Assembly (NCBI GenBank): GCA_028279945.1
Contig: JANQMT010000012.1
Span: 1-20,614 of the forward strand
Source of the DNA: JAKSCF01 sp028279945
Lineage (GTDB): Bacteria > Bacillota > Clostridia > Peptostreptococcales > JAAYPU01
DNA length: 20,614 bases
Direction: 5' to 3'
A program made the position numbers and the translations under genes. The notes under the pieces were generated by a model. It searched no databases and was not told the DNA's origin. It saw only the letters and a program-made list of their open reading frames with translations. Positions 1-6,642 of this stretch are shown here, in pieces (within the stretch, counting starts at the first letter, position 1; each line of letters opens with the position of its first letter).

Positions 1-1422
1 TATTAGTTTGGGCAGTTCATTGCTTAAACAGTCTTCTTGAATATTATAATCAATAGTAAAAGACTCATTAAACCTAAGTTTCTGAATCACAATATAGTTT
101 TTAACGTATTCAATTTCTTCTTCCAGAGGTATCATTTCCTGTCCTAGGTTGATGCTGATTCTTAAAAGCTTAGTTAAGGCTGTTATGGCATTACTAATGC
201 TTTTTGCCCCCTGAATCTTGGCCATCCATTTTATTGTGTTAAGGGTATTGTATAGAAAGTGGGGGTTGATTTGTGCATGAAGGGCTTCAAGTTCTACTTC
301 TTTTTTTATTTTCTCTTCTTTTACAAGCTTGTCTATCAGCGTCTCCATTTCAGCTATCATTTTGTTAAGCCCATGGCCAAGTTCACCAATTTCGTCATGG
401 GTTTGGACTTCCATCCTTGCTGATAAGTCACCTTTCTCTATTTTCTTAATGACGCTCATCATTTTTATCATTGGTTCAGTATATCTTATTGAAAAAATAA
501 TCATAAAGAGTAATATAACCAACGCATAGATAGACCCACCCATTACAAAATAAGACTGAATCTCGTTAATCTCTTTATATAGGTTATTGGTAGGAATGGT
601 TTTAATGATTTTCCAGCCGTTTGCATCTAAAGTAGAATAGATTGCGATATTTTCAATATTTCCATCCAGATATTGAACGAAACCGTTATTAGTTCCATTA
701 GAAATAATTTCATCAACATAAGGTTCTGAAGTAATCGTGCTATTGATTTTATCCTTATCTCTATGGCTTACGATTTTACCTTCAGCATCACAAATAAAAA
801 TGTCACTGTACCTATCGTCAAAGAGATTTTTATAAGATTGCTCCAGTATTATTTCTTCCAGATCGATGGTCAAAACACCGTAATCCTCAAGGGTATTAAA
901 ATCTATGATTTTCCTGCCCAGCGAAAAATAGTATTTATCAAATCTTCCGGATAAAATTTCAATCTCCTCATGCTGTGTGGTCAACCAAATGGGTTTTCCC
1001 GTTGAATCTTCTAATTCATTATAGGTCTGAAATTTATTCATAACTTTTGTCGCACCAACAGAATAGCTGCGGCCTCTTAATAATACGTTGATGGATTCTA
1101 TATCGTCTCTTGATGTAATAAAGCTCCTTAATATGGTATTAAATTCATCTTCCGAATAATCATACGAATGGTTGAGCATATGCAAAAAAGTGTCATTTGA
1201 AATAATGACAGAAGAAAATTCCTGCACATCATTTAAAATAAAATCAATTTTTTCCCCCGCTTCATAAACGGACTGCACAGCAGTCTGAGTATACTTATTA
1301 ACAATAATGGATTTGACTGTTTGTGAATATAGAAATGCAATTGAAGTTATGGGGATAATGATTAATATAAGCGCAATAACCACCAGTTTAAAACGTAAAC
1401 TGCCAACTTTTATTTTTTTCAA
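1..1422 (-). CDS. YesM-family sensor histidine kinase, 3' end cut by the window
   Basis: Membrane sensor kinase that would phosphorylate a response regulator, probably encoded just beyond the window. 474 codons are visible. They show an N-terminal membrane helix (about residues 9-28), a long extracellular sensor region of the Cache type, a second helix (about 288-312), a HAMP linker, and the His_kinase phosphoacceptor motif INPHFLYNTLNTI with the expected phospho-histidine at His388. The frame stays open to base 1, ending in ELPKLI, the usual lead-in to the ATP-binding N box, so the catalytic half is missing only because of the window edge. I chose a TTG start at 1422 because GGAGG lies five bases before it; no ATG suits. 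It follows the solute-binding protein gene by 17 bases, so the two are probably co-transcribed. The family is clear; the ligand is unknown. Confidence 0.9.
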   Translation of the reverse strand, partial: MKKIKVGSLRFKLVVIALILIIIPITSIAFLYSQTVKSIIVNKYTQTAVQSVYEAGEKIDFILNDVQEFSSVIISNDTFLHMLNHSYDYSEDEFNTILRSFITSRDDIESINVLLRGRSYSVGATKVMNKFQTYNELEDSTGKPIWLTTQHEEIEILSGRFDKYYFSLGRKIIDFNTLEDYGVLTIDLEEIILEQSYKNLFDDRYSDIFICDAEGKIVSHRDKDKINSTITSEPYVDEIISNGTNNGFVQYLDGNIENIAIYSTLDANGWKIIKTIPTNNLYKEINEIQSYFVMGGSIYALVILLFMIIFSIRYTEPMIKMMSVIKKIEKGDLSARMEVQTHDEIGELGHGLNKMIAEMETLIDKLVKEEKIKKEVELEALHAQINPHFLYNTLNTIKWMAKIQGAKSISNAITALTKLLRISINLGQEMIPLEEEIEYVKNYIVIQKLRFNESFTIDYNIQEDCLSNELPKLI

Positions 1423-1439
1423 AAAGGCCTCCAATAAAT

Positions 1440-2945
1440 CTATTCTTGTAATTTAATCTTTTGTAAATCTAAATATATTTTCTCACTAATCATTTCGCTA
1501 TCCATATCATTTTTCACCATATTATTAAGGTTTTCAATAATAACTTGTTCCGCTTTATAAAAATTAGATATTTTAGGTCTTAAATAGATATTCTTAGTTT
1601 TCCAGGCATCCAATACAGCCCTCATATGTTTTAGTGATATATTATTTTCATCAATATACTCAGGATTTTCCATATAAAATTTTATCTGATTGCCTTCATA
1701 AGCAGATTTTCTTGTTGGTAAGCTTCCTCCGTCCGGGTGTTTTAGAACTTTAAGCTGCATATTTTTTGATGTGGCCCAGGTAATGAAAAACCAGGCGGCT
1801 TCTTTTTCTGATTCAGTAGCATATTTATTAATTCCGATTCCGGAACCTCCATAAATATTAGCGCTTCTTACATCACCGTATGGTAAGATAGAATACCCCA
1901 CTTTACCGCTGACTTTTGAATCGGAATCGTATTCTACATAAGTATAGTTTTCATCCCAATTTGGCATCATAGCAATTTCACCATTCTTAAATGCTCTTGC
2001 TGAATCTGTCCAATACCAATCTATGCTTTCCGGTGCAGATGATTTAATAACTTCTTTATATACATCTAACGCTTTAATGAAGCTCTCCTCTCTGACATTA
2101 ATATGGTTAAAAGATTTTAACCCCAGAGTATTAATATATGGATCATTAAAATAATCGCCTCCGTAAGCAGCTAGAATATTTGAAAAATCACAAAAGATAG
2201 AATTATGCCTTTGAGCCATATGCCCACTGCCGTATTTCACTTCTTCATCCGGCACATTATTATCGATCCATTCTGAAATCTCACAATATCTTTCCCAAGT
2301 AAATGCTTTCGTTCCCGGCGTCCAATCATAGCCTTTTTCATCAATAAAAGCGTCCTTATACTTTTCAAAAATATCTTTTCTATAATAAAGAATCATTGTG
2401 GTACTGTCAAACGGTACCGTATATAAGTTGTCATCTTCTTCAAAATATGAACAAACGTATACTTGATTGTCTATAAAATCATCTGTATATCCTTTTACAC
2501 TGGGTAAATCATCATTATTTTGATATGGATTCAGCACTTCCAGGTAATCATAAAATCGGTTTAAAGTTTGGTAAGGATCAACATATATGATCTGTTGCTT
2601 TCCGGCTTGAGAAATAAAGTCTAAATTGATTTTTCTTCGGAGGGTATCAAAGTCCATGGCATTAACATTGATATCAATGCCTGTTATATTAGAGAATTCC
2701 TCGCTCTCCTTTGATAAAATACCGGCATGCAAATTATTTTCAACGATAAAATTCAACGTCATGCCTTCAAATTTTCTTAAATCATAATCTTCCGGTATAC
2801 TGAGCTTTTCAAAGGTTGTATTACTCAAATCAACATCATTGATAGTGATTATTTTTTCCGGTATTGCGGTATTTAAATCCTTATCTTGACAGCCTGCTGA
2901 TAAAACAGACAGCAGCATTATGATCATTAAAATTTTATTCTTCAT
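1440..2945 (-). CDS. extracellular solute-binding lipoprotein, family 1 (sugar ABC type)
   Basis: Predicted secreted, lipid-anchored binding protein of the bacterial family 1 type (MalE/UgpB-like), 501 residues. The N-terminus MKNKILMIIMLLSVLSAGC is a lipoprotein signal with lipobox LSAGC. Further on are family-typical stretches: a YYRK segment after a beta strand, a WYW/MMPNWDENY ligand-cleft region, and GGSGIGINKYA followed by EKEAAWFFITWA. A GTG at 2954 could add three residues, but it lies inside AGGTGA, the best ribosome binding site, which sits five bases before the ATG at 2945, so I prefer 2945. No ABC permease or ATPase gene is adjacent within the window; a YesM kinase follows instead. 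This suggests ligand presentation to a sensor, or a partner for transport genes elsewhere. The substrate is unknown; a sugar or oligosaccharide is usual for the family. Confidence 0.9.
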   Translation of the reverse strand: MKNKILMIIMLLSVLSAGCQDKDLNTAIPEKIITINDVDLSNTTFEKLSIPEDYDLRKFEGMTLNFIVENNLHAGILSKESEEFSNITGIDINVNAMDFDTLRRKINLDFISQAGKQQIIYVDPYQTLNRFYDYLEVLNPYQNNDDLPSVKGYTDDFIDNQVYVCSYFEEDDNLYTVPFDSTTMILYYRKDIFEKYKDAFIDEKGYDWTPGTKAFTWERYCEISEWIDNNVPDEEVKYGSGHMAQRHNSIFCDFSNILAAYGGDYFNDPYINTLGLKSFNHINVREESFIKALDVYKEVIKSSAPESIDWYWTDSARAFKNGEIAMMPNWDENYTYVEYDSDSKVSGKVGYSILPYGDVRSANIYGGSGIGINKYATESEKEAAWFFITWATSKNMQLKVLKHPDGGSLPTRKSAYEGNQIKFYMENPEYIDENNISLKHMRAVLDAWKTKNIYLRPKISNFYKAEQVIIENLNNMVKNDMDSEMISEKIYLDLQKIKLQE

Positions 2946-2981
2946 ATATTTCACCTATTTCAATATACACCCTTAAACATC

Positions 2982-3009
2982 ATTATACAATGAATTATAT
3001 AATTCTCAA
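2982..3009 (-). promoter_or_regulatory. sigma-A type promoter for the binding protein-kinase operon
   Basis: On the minus strand TTGAGA (3009-3004) is followed after 16 bases by TATAAT (2987-2982), a perfect -10 box with a 4/6 -35 box. Transcription would begin near 2975 and give a leader of about 30 bases before the ATG at 2945. It lies downstream of the pdxA2 terminator, as expected for a new transcription unit. Confidence 0.7.
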
Positions 3010-3055
3010 AGTTCCAACCCCTTTATACATATTTTGTCATCTTTACGGAACTTTG
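3007..3055. repeat. 9-bp perfect inverted repeat around the promoter upstream side
   Basis: CAAAGTTCC (3007-3015) and GGAACTTTG (3047-3055) are exact reverse complements, with centres 40 bases apart (about four helical turns). The proximal arm overlaps the last bases of the -35 box at 3004-3009. This fits an operator for a dimeric or looping regulator, but function is inferred from position only. The 31-base spacer makes a simple RNA hairpin unlikely. Confidence 0.45.
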
Positions 3056-3075
3056 TCGATACTATTTAACTTTTC

Positions 3076-3115
3076 AAAAAAAGTTTTAAGGACCCAATCA
3101 TTATGATTGGGTCCT
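3076..3115 (-). terminator. intrinsic terminator after pdxA2
   Basis: A perfect 12-bp stem (arms 3089-3100 and 3104-3115, AGGACCCAATCA and its complement) closes a 3-base loop. On the minus strand it is followed by TTAAAAC and then seven Ts (3082-3076). It begins 14 bases after the pdxA2 stop codon and ends the acid-sugar operon. Confidence 0.9.
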
Positions 3116-3128
3116 ATTATTATTTTTA

Positions 3129-4127
3129 TTAGTTTATAAGCCGTATTGCCAGATTGATTGCTTCAACCATACTTAACTCATTGGCAATACCTTTCCAAGC
3201 CATATCAAAAGCTGTTCCATGGTCCACCGAGGTACGGATTATGGGAAGACCTGCGGTGACATTGACACCACTATGGAATCCTAAAAGCTTTAAAGGGATA
3301 TGGCCTTGATCATGATACATGGCAACGACTATATCATATTCTCCTTGATGTGCTCTAACAAATATTGTATCGGGAGAAATGGGTCCGCTGACATTTATTC
3401 CCTTCTGTTTCATTTTTTCTATTGCCGGTATAATTTCTCTTATTTCTTCATCTCCAAAGAGACCACCTTCTCCGGCATGAGGGTTAATTCCTGCAACAGC
3501 AATTTTGGGGTTTTTATACCCTATCTTTACCATAATGTCGTTAGCTATCTGAATTACCGCTGCAACCCTATCTTTATTCAGTGAATCTATGGCCTGTTTT
3601 AAGGATATATGAGTTGAAACATGAATAACCTTCAATTGCTTGTCATATAAAAACATGGCATAATCTTTAGTATTTGTTTGTGCGGCAAGTATCTCCGTAT
3701 GCCCTGCATATTGATAACCCGCAAGCTGCATAGCTTCCTTATTGAGCGGTGCAGTTGCTATAGCATCTATTTCTTTATTCATTGCTAATTCGATGGCCTT
3801 AACTAAATATTCATAAGCCGCATTTCCTGCCATGCTTTGTACTTTTCCGGGTAAAAGCTCATGGATTTTTATGTTGTCAAGATGAAGTACATTTAATACA
3901 CCTTGACTGAAATCAGCTTCAGATGCTTTACTAATCCGGTTGATGTGTATGCCTCCAATACCTATAGCATCTTTTACTTTTTCCATCACATATACATTTC
4001 CAATAACTATAATTTTTCTGCTCTTCAGCGCAAGATTTTTTTGGCTCTTAAGAATGACCTCAGGTCCTATCCCAGCACAATCTCCCATAGTAACGCCAAT
4101 AATTGGTTCATTATTGATCATACCCAT
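3129..4127 (-). CDS. pdxA2: PdxA2-type 4-phospho-acid-sugar dehydrogenase (decarboxylating)
   Basis: Member of the PdxA family (4-hydroxythreonine-4-phosphate dehydrogenase fold), 332 residues, normal length. Metal-ligand histidines are in place: His173 (STH), His217 (INPHAGEGG) and His272 (YHDQGH), along with ATAPLNKEA and AGHTEIL. Next to a DUF1537 kinase, family knowledge (Zhang et al. 2016) favours PdxA2. That enzyme oxidises 4-phospho-D-threonate or D-erythronate with NAD, and spontaneous decarboxylation gives dihydroxyacetone phosphate and CO2. Vitamin B6 synthesis is less likely in this setting. One oddity is MGDCAGIGPE near residues 14-23, where most relatives have proline in place of cysteine. 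The gene overlaps the kinase gene by 17 bases, so translation is probably coupled. The first ATG (4127) has AAGGAG only three bases upstream; the ATG at 4121 (nine bases) is a real alternative start. Confidence 0.88.
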   Translation of the reverse strand: MGMINNEPIIGVTMGDCAGIGPEVILKSQKNLALKSRKIIVIGNVYVMEKVKDAIGIGGIHINRISKASEADFSQGVLNVLHLDNIKIHELLPGKVQSMAGNAAYEYLVKAIELAMNKEIDAIATAPLNKEAMQLAGYQYAGHTEILAAQTNTKDYAMFLYDKQLKVIHVSTHISLKQAIDSLNKDRVAAVIQIANDIMVKIGYKNPKIAVAGINPHAGEGGLFGDEEIREIIPAIEKMKQKGINVSGPISPDTIFVRAHQGEYDIVVAMYHDQGHIPLKLLGFHSGVNVTAGLPIIRTSVDHGTAFDMAWKGIANELSMVEAINLAIRLIN

Positions 4128-5403
4128 TAACTCCTTTTAAGAATTTTACTACATTTATTATCGTTTTTTCTTCTCCGAAACCGCCTGCTTTAGTAACTAT
4201 AGGTATATGACTGAATTGTTCGCTTATGAAATAGCCGTAAGGAACAGCAGGCATTATTTCGTCTTTGATTATTACACCCGATACTTTCATAAGCTTTGCT
4301 GCTTTTATTGCTATGTCTCCCCCGGTAAGCATCAACCCTCTAATTTTAAGATTTTCACAAATTTCTTTAGTGACTTCTCCTAAAAAAAGTGCAATTTTTT
4401 CACTTACTTTGTAGTGATCTAATCCTATTTTAGCACCTTCTTCTCTTGCACATCCTATTTGACTCCTATTCTTAGCTGATCTAACAATAATATCCTTATT
4501 CTCTTTAATGCAGTTTTTAACGATATCAATAATTCTATCCTTCTCAATTTCTTTATGATTAAATACTGCTTCAAGGTTTAAATCTATAACTTCAAAGTTC
4601 AATGCCTTAGCTGCGTAATTGACTTGAGCACGTGTTATATCACTAACACTGCCGGCAATAATTAAAACACTGCCTTCATTTGACGCGTTGTTGTTGATTA
4701 GCTCTAGTGCGTGTGGAAGATATTCAGCTAATCCGGCAGAACCTGCTATAATAGATTTTTGACCTATTATTTTTATGGCCTGGGCTATATTGAGTAGATC
4801 CTCACTATTCAAAGCATCTATCACTACAATTTCAGTGCCCTTCTTTGTTAATTTCTTTATTGCCATAGATATGTTCTCAGCACCCTTTAGAACATCTTCA
4901 AGATGAATAACACCAATCTTTTTATCGGTTTGTAGTGATATGATATCCGATACATAGGAATATTTTACCGGAGTTATAGGGTCCTTAGCTATTTCTGTCT
5001 TCTCTAAGGGAATATTATTGACCAAATGGATGCCATCAACAGTGGTTCTTCCATTTTGGGGTAATGCCGGCACTACAATTGCTAAGTTAACCTCTGCCGC
5101 ATCCATAACCGCCGCAATCTCCGCACCTATATTCCCTCTAAGAGTAGAGTCTAATTTTTTATATATGTATCCAACATTGTTATCCAATATTTTAGTGACT
5201 TTGTGTACCTTATCATATGCCTCTTTTTTTGTATCGAATCTGCTCTCTGTATCTACCACAAGAACATCCAGGCTTTTCAGCGCATTTGTTATACTTTTAA
5301 AATCGGTTATGACGCCTGTTTTCAAACCTTTTTTACTAAATTGGACACCTGTATCATTAGAACCTGTTAAATCATCCGCAATTATTGCAAGTTTATTACT
5401 CAT
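4111..5403 (-). CDS. dtnK: DUF1537 four-carbon acid-sugar kinase (D-threonate/D-erythronate kinase)
   Basis: ATP-dependent kinase that phosphorylates the terminal hydroxyl of a four-carbon acid sugar, 430 residues. The N-terminal substrate domain shows ADDLTGSNDTGVQ (residues 9-21), YKKLDSTLRGN (81-91) and VVPALPQNGRTTVDG (110-124). The C-terminal nucleotide domain shows IAGSVSDITRAQ, LMLTGGD, MPAVPYG and the glycine-rich KAGGFG near the end. These are the standard marks of the DUF1537 (Otn/Dtn kinase) family. Pairing with pdxA2 alone, without the dehydrogenase, isomerase and aldolase genes of the D-erythronate or L-threonate routes, points to D-threonate. That substrate call is an inference from context. 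The gene lies 33 bases after kdgT in the same operon; the start is supported by AGGGG eight bases upstream. Confidence 0.9.
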   Translation of the reverse strand: MSNKLAIIADDLTGSNDTGVQFSKKGLKTGVITDFKSITNALKSLDVLVVDTESRFDTKKEAYDKVHKVTKILDNNVGYIYKKLDSTLRGNIGAEIAAVMDAAEVNLAIVVPALPQNGRTTVDGIHLVNNIPLEKTEIAKDPITPVKYSYVSDIISLQTDKKIGVIHLEDVLKGAENISMAIKKLTKKGTEIVVIDALNSEDLLNIAQAIKIIGQKSIIAGSAGLAEYLPHALELINNNASNEGSVLIIAGSVSDITRAQVNYAAKALNFEVIDLNLEAVFNHKEIEKDRIIDIVKNCIKENKDIIVRSAKNRSQIGCAREEGAKIGLDHYKVSEKIALFLGEVTKEICENLKIRGLMLTGGDIAIKAAKLMKVSGVIIKDEIMPAVPYGYFISEQFSHIPIVTKAGGFGEEKTIINVVKFLKGVNGYDQ

Positions 5404-5436
5404 TATTTCAACCCCTGTCTATTTCACTTGAAAAGA

Positions 5437-6381
5437 TTAATTTTTTTCCTCAAGTTTTTTCTGTCTTCTTTTAACAATGAAAGTAGTCAGTACAGGTGTT
5501 AACATTGCAGTAGTGATTGTAGATGCCGCAACCTGTGGTGTAGCAACTGCTGCTATTGCCTTTAAAGACGGATCTGCTATTGCTACAGCCGCCGGAGTTG
5601 CAACTGCATTACCTGCAGTACTTGAAGCCGCAGCACCACCAATCCCACTGCCGCCGGTTGCTTTATCAGCGAGGACATTAAAAAATCCACCGATAAAGGT
5701 CGTCATAACACCCAGTAGTACACCGGATAATCCTGCCTTTATAATCATTTGGAAGTTGATACCTGCTCCTAACGCAAATGCAAAGAATGGGATGAGTATC
5801 GGACCGCCTTTGGTTAGAAAATCCTTCATTTTGGGATCCAAGTTACCTAAAATCATCCCGACAATAATAGGTAAAATCACAGCAATTAAAGCCTTGAGAG
5901 GAATACTGGCTATGCCGGCAGCACCTAATGCAATCATGGTTAAAAACGGTCCGTCATTTATTGATATGACAGCTATGGCTCCTATATCTGTTTCATCTCC
6001 AAACTCGCCCGTTAACGCTGCATAAAGTCCACCATTGGTATTTGTCATTGCTGAAATAATGGCAAGAGAAGAAAGCCCAAACATCCCATTAGCACCAAAT
6101 ATTTTAGCCACAAGCAATCCAATTGCGACACCAATTATAAATTTTGTAAAGGTTATTGCAGCACCCTTTTTCAATGCTTTTGGAGCAGCTTTTACACTAA
6201 TTCCCGCTCCCATACATAACAAGAATGCCCCTATTAAAGCCCCTGCCCCTTTTGCTATTGCAGTTGTGAAACCGCCAATTTGTAATAATTGTGGAAAAAA
6301 CGTATTAATAAGTGCGCCAATTACCAAGGGAACAACCATCATTCCACCAGGTATCTTTTCAATGTTTTCTTTAATCTTCAC
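5437..6381 (-). CDS. kdgT: 2-keto-3-deoxygluconate permease family (KdgT) transporter
   Basis: Inner-membrane secondary transporter of the KDGT family, 314 residues, about ten hydrophobic segments. The opening IPGGMMVVPLVIGALINTFFPQ, the glycine-rich ALIGAFLLCMGAGISV, SAMTNTNGGLYAALTGEFGD and the Ala/Gly-rich GIGGAAASSTAGNAVATPAA region are typical of KdgT. The positively charged tail KRRQKKLEEKN lies after the last helix. Being first in an operon with an acid-sugar kinase and PdxA2, it more likely imports a four-carbon aldonate such as D-threonate than 2-keto-3-deoxygluconate, as in other kinase-linked members; this is inferred. The start is a GTG at 6381 with AAGGAGG seven bases upstream. 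Expression probably depends on the sigma-54 promoter at 6430-6445. Confidence 0.9.
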   Translation of the reverse strand: MKIKENIEKIPGGMMVVPLVIGALINTFFPQLLQIGGFTTAIAKGAGALIGAFLLCMGAGISVKAAPKALKKGAAITFTKFIIGVAIGLLVAKIFGANGMFGLSSLAIISAMTNTNGGLYAALTGEFGDETDIGAIAVISINDGPFLTMIALGAAGIASIPLKALIAVILPIIVGMILGNLDPKMKDFLTKGGPILIPFFAFALGAGINFQMIIKAGLSGVLLGVMTTFIGGFFNVLADKATGGSGIGGAAASSTAGNAVATPAAVAIADPSLKAIAAVATPQVAASTITTAMLTPVLTTFIVKRRQKKLEEKN

Positions 6382-6429
6382 TTCTACTCCTCCTTATTAA
6401 GTATTTTATATTCTTTTCTTAAATCAAAC

Positions 6430-6445
6430 GCAAGTCTTATACCAA
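6430..6445 (-). promoter_or_regulatory. sigma-54 (-24/-12) promoter for kdgT-dtnK-pdxA2
   Basis: The minus strand reads TTGGTATAAGACTTGC, close to the consensus TTGGCACN5TTGC, with the invariant GG and GC exactly ten bases apart. The predicted start of transcription is near 6418, about 37 bases before the kdgT GTG. A sigma-54 activator gene lies immediately upstream, which strongly supports the call. Confidence 0.82.
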
Positions 6446-6456
6446 TCTTTTTTTGT

Positions 6457-6498
6457 TATTAACCCTTTGTACATATTAAGCGTCAAAACAGGTTAATA
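6457..6498. repeat. inverted repeat upstream of the sigma-54 promoter, possible activator site
   Basis: TATTAACC (6457-6464) and GGTTAATA (6491-6498) are exact reverse complements separated by 26 bases. They lie just upstream of the -24 box, where an upstream activating sequence would be expected, although closer than most. The role is inferred from location only. Confidence 0.35.
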
Positions 6499-6594
6499 TA
6501 AGGATAAGAAGTTGAATCTTAAAGTATTTGAAATAATAATTAACGCATTAAACTCATATAAATTCAAAAGTCAGATACCTATTACGAAAACAAA

Positions 6595-6636
6595 ACTGCT
6601 GTAAAATGCTACAACGCCGATGCATTTTACAGCAGT
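6595..6636 (-). terminator. intrinsic terminator after the PrpR-type regulator gene
   Basis: A perfect 15-bp stem (6595-6609 with 6622-6636, ACTGCTGTAAAATGC and its complement) closes a 12-base loop. On the minus strand it is followed by TTTGTTTTC. It starts six bases after the regulator's stop codon and isolates the regulator from the kdgT operon downstream. Confidence 0.85.
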
Positions 6637-6642
6637 CTATCT

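Noticed and set aside
5018..5431. Open frame of 137 codons on the plus strand
   Set aside because: It is antisense to the DUF1537 kinase gene, has no ribosome binding site or recognisable motif, and reflects the codon use of the real gene.
5477..6025. Open frame of 182 codons, Ala/Pro-rich, on the plus strand
   Set aside because: Antisense shadow of the Gly/Ala-rich kdgT gene; low-complexity content follows from the opposite strand.
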